Shown here piece by piece: positions 7,623 to 16,671 of a stretch of 29,598 nt of DNA. The stretch covers positions 1 through 29,598 of the forward strand of contig CAYGRM010000033.1 of the NCBI GenBank assembly GCA_964352225.1, in the 5' to 3' direction. Made by a program: the position numbers and the translations under genes. This DNA is from CAJQQY01 sp964352225. GTDB taxonomy: Bacteria; Bacteroidota; Bacteroidia; Chitinophagales; Saprospiraceae. The notes beneath the pieces are model-generated. The model ran no database searches, had not been told where the DNA came from, and saw nothing but the letters and a program-made list of their open reading frames with translations. Positions within the stretch are counted from its first letter, which is position 1; every line of letters begins with the position of its first letter.

Positions 7623-10322
7623 TTAATTATCCTTCAACAACATCACCGCATTCTGCATCATCCTCGAAGGCCCTCGCCAAAACATCCGATATTGCGTATT
7701 ATCCAAAAAGAAAACCACCTTCCCTTTGCCCATATTTTTCACTCCGGCAAAAGTATTTCCAGCAATATGTTGTAGGTTTTCTTTGGAGGCATAACCTGAT
7801 GCTAACAATTCATTTACATTTTTAGAATAGTAGCCTACAGTTTCGAAACTTGGACTTGGAGCCAAAGCTAGTGAGCCAAATTTCAAAGCAAATAAATCAT
7901 CCCGCATTCCAAATGCCAAAGGATTTGATGCATCAATATGCGCATTCAGAGCTGACCCTGGAATATTTTTTTTCCCATGGAAATCTTCTTGATTTTGGTA
8001 GGTTAGATATTTGGCATTGTCGCTAGAATCTTTTTTTACTTCTAGTAATTTTACATCAGTAAAACCAGATTTTTCTTTAGTGAAAAAAGTAGCAGCACCC
8101 TCCGTTGCAATTAAAACGCCTCCGCGGTTGACCCAATCTTTTAGTTTCGCTAAACTTTTTTCCCCAAATAAATCTTTCAAATGGTTAGGATCAGCACCAG
8201 GCAAAATTAACACATCATAATCATTCAAATCTGCAAAACCATATCTTGAACCAAAACGAGGCATGTCTGTCTGTTCCAAAATTGATGTACGAATTCGCTC
8301 TACGGGAAGCTCCGTAATTTTATCAAATAAAAAATAAAGTTGACCACCTGTATAAGTTGAAAATGGAGGTTCAACTAACATCGCGACCTTGGGTTGATGA
8401 ATTGGTTTACTATTATTGGAAGCCAAATCAATCCCTTTCAGCATCCTTCCAGTTTGCTGTCCATCGATGACAATATCACAAGCGTTGGCAATTTCAGCTA
8501 AGTCCTTTTCGATAGCATCCCACTTGTCTCGATTCCTTCCTTTTAGCAAAATTAGACTGCCTGCTGACCAAGTTTTTTGATCAGTTGAAAATGGTTTTTG
8601 TGCACAACGGACACGGTAACCTTTTTTCCATAACATCGATAATGCTTTGGGGGCATTCGTTTGTTTCCATTCAATTGTGTAAGCATAGTTAGCATTGGAA
8701 ATAGTAACTCCTTTAGGTGGAATTGGTATTTCTTTTACCTCGATAGTTTTTATTCCTTTGTTTAATGATTTGATAATCAATGGGTTAGAAGTATAAAATG
8801 CATTCAAGTTATAAGCTAAAGGAGCAGCCCAAGTGGACATATCATACATCACAGAATCTTCGATAGCCATGTTTGGAGAAAGAATACTATTGATGAATAA
8901 GTGTCGAGATTGATCAGTCGAAACGATAAAAGAACCTTTTGGAAATGTTTTGCCTGCCTGCCGGTCAGGCAGGTTAGAAATATTTTTCCGCTGATAAGAA
9001 GTGGCATTTTTTACTTGAAAAGATTCTTCTGATTGATGAACTTTGACACCATGTTTTAATAAGATATTGATTAATTCATATAAATGTCCATCTGGTTCGT
9101 CAGGGAAAATATACGCCTTGATATCGCTTTTGCTACTTTTTGGATTCAGCGTTTCGTAGGTGTATTTTAGGAAAATATCTTTCCGTTCCGCTGCTTTTTT
9201 TAAGGTGGCCAAAGAGGTCGTGTAGTGATCAAAAATCCGTTGTCGCAAAGTCAAAATATATCCATCATTTGTTTTTACGGCTCGACCACCTGCGATTCCA
9301 CCTTGTTCCGTCAACATGCCAACTGCACCCATCACACTCGGATAACTCGATCCATAACCTGGATAATAAAAGTCAAATGCTTCACGCGTGAAATAGTTGA
9401 TTTGGTTTTTATCAAACTCCGCAATATTCGCTCGACCAATGGTATCTGCCAATGCTTCGTAGGCGTCTGGCAACAATAAGTTTCGAGGTGTTGTTCCTGG
9501 AACAGTAAAATAATTACTATGATATCCTTGCTCGTGATAATCTACATGAACCTGCGGCATCCACTTCTGATAAACAGAAATATGTCCCCTTGATTCAGGA
9601 TGAATCAACCAAACCCAATCTCGATTTAAATCAAACCAATAGTGATTAGTTCGACCATTTGGGAAAGGTGCGTGATGTTCCAAATCATGTGGTTCAATAG
9701 CTAATTCACTTCTTTGTACAGAATTATACCAAGTGGTGTATCGGTCTCGACCATCAGGGTTAATGCACGGCATCATGACGAAAACAGAATTTTTTAAAAT
9801 GGCTTTTGTTTCGTTATCATCGGCAGCAGCCAAGCGATAAGCTGCTTGCATAGCTGCTTCGGTGCTCGACGCTTCGTTGCCATGAATATTGTAACTGTAA
9901 GAAACAACCACAGGTTGATTTTTCATTAATTCAGCTGCATCGGTGGCAGAAATATTTTGAGGATCAGCAAGTCGAAGGTTATTTTTTCGAATGGGTTCAA
10001 TGTTTTTTTGATTCTCCTCGGAAGTGATGACGAGGTAAATAAGCCTTTTGCCTTCGTAAGTTTCTCCATAAGTATCAATGGTGATGCGAGGAGAGGCTGC
10101 TGCTAATTTTTCAAAATAATCTAGGATGTCGGCATGGATAGAAAATCGTTCACCTAACTTATATCCTAATTCAGAGGCGGGAGAAGGGATATTTTTATTG
10201 TAAGTTAAGTCTGGATCAAATGCAAAACGATCTTCAATTAATTGCTGCGCAAAAAATGAAGTCGTAAAAAAGAGTAGCATAATTACAAATGATGTTTTCT
10301 TAGGATAGAAATATTTTCTCAT
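7623..10322 (-). CDS. Large exported M14-family zinc carboxypeptidase
   Basis: An 899-residue protein with a signal peptide (hydrophobic about 11-24, ending SFFAQ). The M14 catalytic domain is complete: zinc ligands H147 and E150 (NIHGNE) and H263 (HVDYHEQG); substrate-binding N233-R234 (DLNRDW); NPDG at 188-191; and the probable catalytic E339 in MLTEQGG. It should remove C-terminal residues from peptides in the periplasm or outside the cell. The C-terminal half (about 640-899) resembles a glutamine-amidotransferase-like fold (VLILPGADPNHL, GGVLIATEGAATFF), as in other long Bacteroidota M14 proteins. An in-frame GC-rich palindrome encoding LPDRQAG lies at residues 451-457, in a region with no catalytic motif. 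It is leftward and not obviously part of an operon. Confidence 0.93.
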   Translation of the reverse strand: MRKYFYPKKTSFVIMLLFFTTSFFAQQLIEDRFAFDPDLTYNKNIPSPASELGYKLGERFSIHADILDYFEKLAAASPRITIDTYGETYEGKRLIYLVITSEENQKNIEPIRKNNLRLADPQNISATDAAELMKNQPVVVSYSYNIHGNEASSTEAAMQAAYRLAAADDNETKAILKNSVFVMMPCINPDGRDRYTTWYNSVQRSELAIEPHDLEHHAPFPNGRTNHYWFDLNRDWVWLIHPESRGHISVYQKWMPQVHVDYHEQGYHSNYFTVPGTTPRNLLLPDAYEALADTIGRANIAEFDKNQINYFTREAFDFYYPGYGSSYPSVMGAVGMLTEQGGIAGGRAVKTNDGYILTLRQRIFDHYTTSLATLKKAAERKDIFLKYTYETLNPKSSKSDIKAYIFPDEPDGHLYELINILLKHGVKVHQSEESFQVKNATSYQRKNISNLPDRQAGKTFPKGSFIVSTDQSRHLFINSILSPNMAIEDSVMYDMSTWAAPLAYNLNAFYTSNPLIIKSLNKGIKTIEVKEIPIPPKGVTISNANYAYTIEWKQTNAPKALSMLWKKGYRVRCAQKPFSTDQKTWSAGSLILLKGRNRDKWDAIEKDLAEIANACDIVIDGQQTGRMLKGIDLASNNSKPIHQPKVAMLVEPPFSTYTGGQLYFLFDKITELPVERIRTSILEQTDMPRFGSRYGFADLNDYDVLILPGADPNHLKDLFGEKSLAKLKDWVNRGGVLIATEGAATFFTKEKSGFTDVKLLEVKKDSSDNAKYLTYQNQEDFHGKKNIPGSALNAHIDASNPLAFGMRDDLFALKFGSLALAPSPSFETVGYYSKNVNELLASGYASKENLQHIAGNTFAGVKNMGKGKVVFFLDNTQYRMFWRGPSRMMQNAVMLLKDN
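8953..8973. repeat. GC-rich palindrome inside the M14 gene
   Basis: CCTGCCTG, five bases, then CAGGCAGG gives a perfect 8-bp stem. On the coding strand it encodes LPDRQAG in frame. Its composition differs sharply from the AT-rich gene around it, which suggests an inserted palindromic repeat that kept the frame open. Confidence 0.75.
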
Positions 10323-10373
10323 TATTTTTAGATTTTGTTTTGATGAAAATAGAATTGGAAAGGTAGGTTTTTT

Positions 10374-10446
10374 GCCGCAGATTTTTTATAAAATAGAAGT
10401 CAGCGAAAAGCCATAAAAAAGTCACAAAAAGTCAGCGGCAAAAAAA
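10374..10446. repeat. Dispersed inverted-repeat element, copy C
   Basis: The outer ends GCCGCAGATTTTTTATAAAA and the complement of GCCGCTGACTTTTT pair imperfectly. The right arm, read on the minus strand, shares the layout of copy B's left arm: GCCGCTGACTTTTT, TGACT, then CTTTTCGCTG. The left arm looks shortened. It starts directly after the TAG stop of the leftward TRIC-type gene, in the gap before the M14 gene. Confidence 0.7.
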
Positions 10447-11052
10447 CTATTTATAAATTGATCGTAATTCCCACTTTTTTTTGACAGCTAATAATCGAAT
10501 TATAATCACTAGACCACTCGTCAAAACATATTGTACATCTCGATTGATATTTATTTTTTCCAAAAGTAAAAAACCAACGGCACCAATTACACATGCCGAT
10601 GCGTAAATTTCTTTTTGTAAAATTACTGGAATCTCATTGACTAAAATATCTCGAATTAGTCCTCCAAAACTTCCTGACATCGTTGCTAAAATCACACAAA
10701 TAATCGGATGTAACCCAAATTGTAAACCAATCTCTGCACCCGTAATCGTAAAAATTCCTAGACCAATCGTATCAAAAAGGAAAAGTGTTTTACTCAACTT
10801 TCCCATCCTTTCTCTAAAAATAATTCCAATAATGGTAGACCCAACTATAATATATAGGTAGGTCAAATCAGTCATCCAACCTACTGGTGTTCGTCCAATC
10901 AACATGTCACGCAAAGTTCCACCGCCAATAGAAGTGACAAATGCGATGATGAAAATCCCAAAAATATCCAGTCGTTTATTGATGGCAGCCATCGCTCCAG
11001 AAAGCGCAAAAGCGACTGTTCCAAGCAAATCAAATATTTGAAATAATGACAT
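10447..11052 (-). CDS. TRIC-type (UPF0126/YicG-YadS family) membrane channel protein
   Basis: A 201-residue integral membrane protein with about seven hydrophobic segments. It contains the two-fold internal repeat of the trimeric intracellular cation channel family: the motifs GGGTLRD (43-49) and GGLIRD (130-135) lie in equivalent positions of the two halves. Bacterial members are homotrimeric potassium-permeable channels; the physiological role here is unknown. The frame is open to 11190, but ATG 11052 (MSLFQIFDLLGTVAFALSGA) is the correct family start, and a TAnnTTTG box lies 27 bases upstream of it. The longer start would overlap the divergent MOSC gene and add a non-family extension. The gene ends in TAG, with repeat copy C following directly. 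Confidence 0.9.
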   Translation of the reverse strand: MSLFQIFDLLGTVAFALSGAMAAINKRLDIFGIFIIAFVTSIGGGTLRDMLIGRTPVGWMTDLTYLYIIVGSTIIGIIFRERMGKLSKTLFLFDTIGLGIFTITGAEIGLQFGLHPIICVILATMSGSFGGLIRDILVNEIPVILQKEIYASACVIGAVGFLLLEKININRDVQYVLTSGLVIIIRLLAVKKKWELRSIYK

Positions 11053-11078
11053 TTGAGAAATGATTTTTATTTGAAATG

Positions 11079-11086
11079 CAAAGATA
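11079..11086 (-). promoter_or_regulatory. Bacteroidota -7 promoter box for the TRIC-type gene
   Basis: The minus strand reads TATCTTTG, an exact match to TAnnTTTG, 27 bases before the ATG at 11052. No good -33 TTG is seen at the usual distance, so the call rests on the -7 box and its position. Confidence 0.5.
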
Positions 11087-11169
11087 GTTTTTGGTTTTAG
11101 ATTTAAATTGTAAGTTGATTTTTTATTTGGGGGAAGTTTTATTTCTTTTGTAAAAATAAAATCTCGAAT

Positions 11170-11982
11170 ATGAAAATTACAGAGCTCCATATTTATCCAG
11201 TCAAATCCTTAGGAGGTATTTCCTTACAAGAGGCAAGATTAACTTCAAAAGGGTTAATGTATGATCGCAATTGGATGTTATTGGATGAAAACGGCGTATT
11301 TATGACGCAAAGGAAATTTCCTCAAATGGCATTGATCCAAACTAAGATAGAAAATGGTGATTTGATTTTTTCTCATTCCGGGCATGGTAAAAAAGCTGGA
11401 AGAACTGCAAGCATTCCTATTTTAAAGAAATATGGCGTAACCCTTCGATCAAAAGTGTGGAGCAACAGCTGTGAGGTCCAAAAAGTAGATTCGATAGGAG
11501 AGTGGTTTTCTGAAATTTTTGGATTTCGATGTACGCTAGTTTTTTTTCCAGAAAAAAATATTAGAACCAAAGAAACGGAAAATGGAACTGTTCAAAACTT
11601 GACAAGTCTTTCTGACAAATCACCAGTTTTGATAACAAATACAGCTTCTTTAGAGGAATTGAATGGGCGATTGGAAAATAAAATATCCATGAATCGCTTT
11701 CGTGCTAACATTATATTTACGGGAAAAGAAGCATACGAAGAAGATATTTGGGAAAAGGTGAAAATTGGGAATACAATATTTAATACAGTTGAAATTTGTG
11801 GGCGATGTAAATTGATTAATGTTGATCATTTGACAGGCGAACCGACAGGGCAACCTTTAGAAACTCTTTCAACTTATCGTAAAATGGAACGCGAAATTAA
11901 GTTCGGAATGAGGATGAGTTGTGAGGTAAAAAATCAAGAGCAACCGCTGATAAAACTAGGAGATGAAATAATAGTTGGTTGA
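11170..11982 (+). CDS. MOSC-domain molybdenum-cofactor protein (YcbX/mARC-like)
   Basis: A 270-residue protein with an N-terminal MOSC_N barrel (about 1-120; starts MKITELHIYPVKSLGG) and a MOSC domain (about 130-270). The signature CGRCKLINVD places C210 and C213 where mARC/YcbX proteins have the cysteine that binds molybdenum, and the following TLSTYRKM is also typical. The family reduces N-hydroxylated compounds or transfers sulfur around Moco. There is no C-terminal [2Fe-2S] ferredoxin domain as in E. coli YcbX, so an external electron donor would be needed. No Moco biosynthesis gene is in the window. It is divergent from the TRIC-type gene, with start codons 117 bases apart. Confidence 0.9.
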   Translation: MKITELHIYPVKSLGGISLQEARLTSKGLMYDRNWMLLDENGVFMTQRKFPQMALIQTKIENGDLIFSHSGHGKKAGRTASIPILKKYGVTLRSKVWSNSCEVQKVDSIGEWFSEIFGFRCTLVFFPEKNIRTKETENGTVQNLTSLSDKSPVLITNTASLEELNGRLENKISMNRFRANIIFTGKEAYEEDIWEKVKIGNTIFNTVEICGRCKLINVDHLTGEPTGQPLETLSTYRKMEREIKFGMRMSCEVKNQEQPLIKLGDEIIVG

Positions 11983-12110
11983 AAAAATAATTTGTTCTTG
12001 AATGTAAAATATATGCCCTAAATAGCTAATAATACTTGATTTAAGTAATTGATTATCAGTTTTTTAAGCGACCTTTAGTTTTGTGTCAATAATTTTAAAA
12101 AGGCTGATTT

Positions 12111-12153
12111 AGATAAAATTTTAAGTAAGAAAATTAGCTTCAAAATTTTATCT
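12111..12153. promoter_or_regulatory. 12-bp dyad overlapping the fadH promoter (possible operator)
   Basis: AGATAAAATTTT (12111-12122) and its exact reverse complement AAAATTTTATCT (12142-12153) are separated by 19 bases. The right arm overlaps the -7 box TATCTTTG at 12149. This arrangement could be an operator for a dimeric regulator or a hairpin in DNA; no known binding-site consensus is recognised. Confidence 0.4.
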
Positions 12154-12156
12154 TTG
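12149..12156 (+). promoter_or_regulatory. Bacteroidota -7 promoter box for fadH
   Basis: TATCTTTG matches TAnnTTTG exactly and lies 18 bases before the fadH ATG, giving a short leader. A matching -33 element is not evident. Confidence 0.55.
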
Positions 12157-12174
12157 CAAAAAACATCTACATAA

Positions 12175-14202
12175 ATGTCTAATCCATATAAGCATCTTTT
12201 ATCACCTCTAGATTTAGGATTTACTACTTTGAAAAATCGCGTACTGATGGGAAGTATGCACACGGGACTGGAAGAAACCAAAAATGGTTTTGAGCGAATG
12301 GCAACTTATTTTGCTGAGCGAGCACGTGGTCAAGTTGGTCTAATTGTAACGGGAGGAATAGCACCTAATCGAGCAGGTTGGGTTGGCCCATTTGCTGCAA
12401 AAATGTCAACCAGTAGCGAGGCCAAAAAGCATGAAATTATTACGAAAGCAGTTCATGAAGAAGATGGAAAAATCGCCATGCAAATTTTGCACTCCGGACG
12501 ATATGGTTATCATCCTTTTCTTGTTGCACCTTCCAAAATTAAATCTCCAATTACTCCTTTTAAACCATGGTTCTTGAGTCAAAGAGCTATTCGAGGAACG
12601 ATAAGTGATTTCATAAATACAGCTGCCTTGGCACAAGATGCAGGTTATGATGGAGTAGAAGTGATGGGTTCTGAAGGATATTTAATCAATGAATTTTTGG
12701 TGGAAAAAACCAATCAGCGAACGGATGATTACGGAGGAAGTTATGAAAATAGAATGCGTTTTCCAGTTGAAATAGTCAAAGGCATTCGAGAAAAAGTTGG
12801 GCCGAATTTTATTATTATTTATCGATTGAGTATGCTGGATTTGGTGCATAAGGGGAGTACTTGGGAAGAAGTGGAATTGTTAGCACAACGAATCGAGGCC
12901 GCTGGGGCGACGATAATTAATACTGGAATTGGATGGCATGAGGCGCGAGTTCCGACGATTGCGACGATGGTTCCCCGAGGAGGATTTAGTTGGGTGACTA
13001 AGCGGATGATGGGTAAAGTAAATATTCCTTTGATCACTACCAATCGAATTAATACGCCTGAAGTAGCTGAGAAAATTTTGGCAGATGGGCATGCTGATAT
13101 GGTTTCCATGGCGCGTCCATTTTTAGCTGATTCAGATTTTGTCATTAAAGCGATGGAAAATCGTGCGGATGAAATCAATACTTGTATTGGTTGTAATCAA
13201 GCTTGTTTGGATCATACGTTTAGTCGAAAAACTTCTTCTTGTTTGGTGAATCCACGAGCTTGTCACGAAACGGAATTGAATTATTTACCTACGGAAAATA
13301 AAAAGAAAATAGGAGTGGTCGGAGCTGGACCAGCAGGATTGGCAGTTGCAACTATTGCTGCCGAAAGAGGGCACGAAGTTCATTTGTACGAAGCTGCCTC
13401 AGAGATCGGTGGACAATTTAATATGGCAAAACAAGTTCCTGGAAAAGAGGAGTTTTATGAAACGTTGCGATATTTTAACCGCCAAATCGAATTGCAAGGA
13501 GTACACTTACATTTGAATAAAAAAGTAGATTCAGAGTTTTTATTGGCTCAAAAATTTGATGATATTATTTTAGCCACAGGTGTTAATCCTCGTAAGTTGA
13601 GTATTGAGGGAATAGATCATCCAAAGGTTTTAAGTTATGTAGATGTATTGTTACATAAAAAACCAGTTGGCAAATCAGTAGCAATCATTGGAGCAGGAGG
13701 AATAGGTTTTGATGTGGCAGAGTATCTTGCTCATGAGGGGGAATCTCCTAGTTTGAATGTAAAAGAATTTTTAAAAGAATGGGGAGTTGATCCTGATTAT
13801 AAAAGTGGGGGAGCATTGGCCGAACCTAAACCAGCACCTTCGCCACGAGAAATTTATTTATTGCAAAGATCAAAAGGAAAATTAGGCGCAGGTCTTGGAA
13901 AAACAACTGGCTGGATTCATCGAGCAAGCCTCAAAATGAAACAAGTAAATATGCTTGGAAGTGTATCTTACGATAAAATTGATGACGAAGGATTACATGT
14001 TACCATTGGGAAAAAAGAGAAAGAAATATTACGTGTAGACAATGTTATAATTTGTGCAGGGCAGACACCAAGAGCTGATTTACTGGATGATTTGAGAGGG
14101 AAAGGAGTTGCCGTTCATTTGGTTGGAGGAGCAGAAGAGGCTCGTGAATTGGATGCGAAACGGGCGATTGATCGGGGTGCTAGGCTGGCAGCGGAGATTT
14201 AA
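12175..14202 (+). CDS. fadH: 2,4-dienoyl-CoA reductase (NADPH), FadH-type
   Basis: A 675-residue iron-sulfur flavoenzyme that reduces 2,4-dienoyl-CoA during beta-oxidation of unsaturated fatty acids in the cytoplasm; E. coli FadH is of nearly the same length. The N-terminal TIM barrel binds FMN (about 1-330) and carries Y169 (GSEGYLINEF) and H255 (INTGIGWHEARVPTIAT), equivalent to the E. coli catalytic Tyr and His. The [4Fe-4S] ligands are C337, C340, C344 and C356. The FAD-binding GAGPAGLA motif starts near 378 and the NADPH-binding GAGGIGFDVAEYL near 506. The near-identity around the active site makes FadH more likely than another Old Yellow Enzyme relative. It has its own promoter with a dyad, and repeat copy D directly follows the stop. 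Confidence 0.94.
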   Translation: MSNPYKHLLSPLDLGFTTLKNRVLMGSMHTGLEETKNGFERMATYFAERARGQVGLIVTGGIAPNRAGWVGPFAAKMSTSSEAKKHEIITKAVHEEDGKIAMQILHSGRYGYHPFLVAPSKIKSPITPFKPWFLSQRAIRGTISDFINTAALAQDAGYDGVEVMGSEGYLINEFLVEKTNQRTDDYGGSYENRMRFPVEIVKGIREKVGPNFIIIYRLSMLDLVHKGSTWEEVELLAQRIEAAGATIINTGIGWHEARVPTIATMVPRGGFSWVTKRMMGKVNIPLITTNRINTPEVAEKILADGHADMVSMARPFLADSDFVIKAMENRADEINTCIGCNQACLDHTFSRKTSSCLVNPRACHETELNYLPTENKKKIGVVGAGPAGLAVATIAAERGHEVHLYEAASEIGGQFNMAKQVPGKEEFYETLRYFNRQIELQGVHLHLNKKVDSEFLLAQKFDDIILATGVNPRKLSIEGIDHPKVLSYVDVLLHKKPVGKSVAIIGAGGIGFDVAEYLAHEGESPSLNVKEFLKEWGVDPDYKSGGALAEPKPAPSPREIYLLQRSKGKLGAGLGKTTGWIHRASLKMKQVNMLGSVSYDKIDDEGLHVTIGKKEKEILRVDNVIICAGQTPRADLLDDLRGKGVAVHLVGGAEEARELDAKRAIDRGARLAAEI

Positions 14203-14204
14203 TT

Positions 14205-14317
14205 TTTTTTGCCACAGACTTATAAAGACTTTATCTATGACTTTTCACAGACATACCTTGAAAGTGATCTGTGAAAAGTCATATTCAAAGTCAAAAAAAA
14301 GTCTGTGGCAAAAAGAA
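14205..14317. repeat. Dispersed inverted-repeat element, copy D (largest)
   Basis: Outer ends GCCACAGACTT (from 14211) and AAGTCTGTGGC (to 14309) pair, flanked by T and A runs. Inner segments TATGACTTTTCACAGA and its near complement pair around a 13-base loop (14253-14265). It fills nearly the whole gap between the convergent fadH and TPR/HTH genes and could terminate both. Confidence 0.85.
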
Positions 14318-14318
14318 A

Positions 14319-15953
14319 TCATAAGTTATAAATATACTCAATCAAATTTACCTCCTTATCCAATTCCAATTTCTTCTTTAATCGATACCTTGCCTTCTGG
14401 ACACTACTAGCCGAAATTCCCATCAACTGAGCAATTTCCTTCGTTGTCAAACCCATTCTAATGTAGGCACAAAAACGAGTATCATTATTATTCAAGGCAT
14501 TATTTTCCTGATATAATTTTTCAAAAAAGTTGGGATGAACTTCTGCAAAATGTAATTTGAATTTTTGCCAATCATCATCAAAATTCATATTCATCTCAAT
14601 ATTTCGATCAATATTATTGACTTGTTTTCGTAATTGTTCATTATTTGAAACTTTAATGGTTCCAATTTTTTCCTTCAAATCAGTCAACATTTTATTTTTT
14701 TGCAACATGAACATCGTATTGCTCGCCAGCTCTCTTTCCTTGTATTCCAATCTTTCTTTTAATCGCTCACGTTCCTCCGTTTCGAGCATTTGTTCTACTT
14801 TTAGTTTTTCCAATTCCTCTTTTTGGAGTTGTACTTTTAACCTTCTTCGAACACTCAATTGGTATAAAAATAAAGCCACAATACCCAAGAAAATCAACAA
14901 CCCATTTTTTACTAAATTCTCATAATATTTGATTTCCTTAAAAGCGACTAACTCTTGCTCTTGTTTTTCTAATGCAAATTGTGCGTTGACCGCAGCTAAT
15001 TTATGTGCTGTTTTTTCTCTTTCAAGGGCAGCTTCAATTTGTTTTTCTTTCGCAAAGTAATCAAACGCTTGAGAGGTATTTCCTCGTTCGTTGTAAATTT
15101 CTTTTAGTAATTGGTAAGTGTATTGTTTTTTGTCAATCAAGTCATTCTCCTCGCAAATTTCTTTTCCTTGCATGGCAAACTCAATCGCTTTATCTAATTT
15201 TTTTTCTTTCTGATAAGAAATACCAATCAACAAATAATTGTAAGCCAAAAAATCTGGATTATTCGCTTCCTTAGCAATTTCAATATTTCGCTCACAAAAT
15301 TTCCGAGCATCCTCATATTGCTTCATCGAAATCAAAGCACTACTTATATTACTTCGAGCGAGATAAATTTCTTCTGGGTAATTTAATTCTTCTGCCAACT
15401 CCAGATTCTTTTGAAAATATTTAAAGGCCTCCGTTGGAGCAGTATCCAAAAGTGCTTCTCCCAATTCTCTTGAAACAATATTTATAGATTCTTTTTCTTT
15501 TGCATCTTGATAGAGTTTAAGTGCTCGCTTCATTCGCTCGATCGATAGTTCAAAGTCTTCTTTGTTCGCTCGACCCTTGTGATGAAGGACATAAGCTTGC
15601 ATTAACTTATTTCCTGAATCAACTGAAAGCTCTTCCAAATGCCCTGCATACTCTCGCGAAAGTTCCACACTATCTTCTTTATGATAAGCTACTCGAAGTA
15701 GATTTTTCAGCGCTTTCATCTGCCCCAAAGTATCATTAACCTCCCTTGATAATTCTAATGATTTATTAAAGTATTCTTTGGCTTTAATGGTAAAATCTTG
15801 TTGATAGTATTCCACTCCAATTTTGTCAAAAGCAGCAGCTTTTTTGCTTCCTTTGAGATTTTCAGCAACAAGGATCAGGCTATCTACATTTTGCCCAAAG
15901 CAAGAAGTAGTCAGAATAAATAGGAGGGTAATTATGATGGGTTGTCGGTACAT
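14319..15953 (-). CDS. TPR-repeat membrane regulator with C-terminal LuxR-type HTH
   Basis: 544 residues. A signal peptide (about 1-21) is followed by a helical TPR array (about 40-310), one membrane segment (about 351-367, LLIFLGIVALFLYQLSV), a coiled coil (about 370-435) and a C-terminal helix-turn-helix (about 495-540, GLTTKEIAQLMGISASSVQ). This is a common Bacteroidota architecture: a periplasmic TPR sensor joined to a cytoplasmic DNA-binding domain. It is presumably a transcription regulator; ligand and targets are unknown, and no obvious partner is adjacent. Cys18 in LTTSC is a poor lipobox, so signal peptidase I cleavage after CFGQ is more likely. Confidence 0.85.
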   Translation of the reverse strand: MYRQPIIITLLFILTTSCFGQNVDSLILVAENLKGSKKAAAFDKIGVEYYQQDFTIKAKEYFNKSLELSREVNDTLGQMKALKNLLRVAYHKEDSVELSREYAGHLEELSVDSGNKLMQAYVLHHKGRANKEDFELSIERMKRALKLYQDAKEKESINIVSRELGEALLDTAPTEAFKYFQKNLELAEELNYPEEIYLARSNISSALISMKQYEDARKFCERNIEIAKEANNPDFLAYNYLLIGISYQKEKKLDKAIEFAMQGKEICEENDLIDKKQYTYQLLKEIYNERGNTSQAFDYFAKEKQIEAALEREKTAHKLAAVNAQFALEKQEQELVAFKEIKYYENLVKNGLLIFLGIVALFLYQLSVRRRLKVQLQKEELEKLKVEQMLETEERERLKERLEYKERELASNTMFMLQKNKMLTDLKEKIGTIKVSNNEQLRKQVNNIDRNIEMNMNFDDDWQKFKLHFAEVHPNFFEKLYQENNALNNNDTRFCAYIRMGLTTKEIAQLMGISASSVQKARYRLKKKLELDKEVNLIEYIYNL

Positions 15954-16227
15954 TTGTAAGGCGAAAATATAAAATTTTGCTTGGAAAATCAGAAAGTTTT
16001 TTTTCTTAAAAATGGTATTAAAAAATTATTGAATATGAAAAAACAAAGTCTCGTTATTTTTTTTATTCAAAAAAGTAAGCGAATAAGGTAACGAAAAATG
16101 GAAAGGGGATAGTTTTAAAGCTGACTTATAATTATCTGAAATTAATCTAGGTTAGTCGAAGAAACTCTTTTATTCTTTTTTAGAAAAATACTTTAATAGA
16201 AATTATTTCACTAAAAAGTATAAAATT

Positions 16228-16542
16228 ATGGGACATTCCGCTGATGCAATTAATCGCTTAAAGTCAAATAAAGCACTAAGAACTAAAGTCAATTCCTACG
16301 AAAATTTTAAAGACTATTCAAAGACCTCAACTTCGAACAAAAAGTATCATTTTAAAAGAGCATCCTCTAACGAATTAAAAAGATTGGAGGCGAGTAATCG
16401 AGCTTTTTTAAAAGAGCAAAAATTACGAAACCAAGTAGTTTTAATTTTTGGCTTTGCAATTGGCCTTGCCTTTTTATATTGGTTTAGTCAGACAGCAATT
16501 TGGGCGGGTTATGTCGAAGGATTTGGAAAATATGCGAGGTGA
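16228..16542 (+). CDS. Small one-pass membrane protein of unknown function
   Basis: A 104-residue protein I do not recognise. Residues 1-70 are polar and basic (many Lys, Arg, Ser, Asn). One long hydrophobic segment follows (about 72-95, VVLIFGFAIGLAFLYWF), then a short tail ending GKYAR. The basic N-terminus suggests it faces the cytoplasm. It has its own non-coding flanks: 274 bases upstream, divergent from the TPR/HTH gene, and 129 bases downstream. The start MGHSADAINRL follows an A/T-rich leader with no strong Shine-Dalgarno sequence. The open frame, composition and clear membrane segment support it being a real gene. Confidence 0.7.
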   Translation: MGHSADAINRLKSNKALRTKVNSYENFKDYSKTSTSNKKYHFKRASSNELKRLEASNRAFLKEQKLRNQVVLIFGFAIGLAFLYWFSQTAIWAGYVEGFGKYAR

Positions 16543-16671
16543 TTTTTGCGAATGACAAAATGGTACTTCTATAAATTGTACGAATAATAACTAATTAACC
16601 AATAACTTAATAACCAAATGAAATCACCTAGAATCCTTTTTCATTTCTATCGTATTTTATTTGTGGCTTTT

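Noticed and set aside
7623..10322. Other long frames opposite the M14 gene
   Set aside because: They lack family motifs and fall entirely inside a well-supported gene on the other strand.
11053..11190. 46-residue N-terminal extension of the TRIC-type protein
   Set aside because: It overlaps the divergent MOSC start, lies upstream of the TAnnTTTG box and has no family support.
14108..14410. Rightward 100-codon ORF across the fadH end
   Set aside because: It is a shadow of fadH and of repeat copy D, in another frame.
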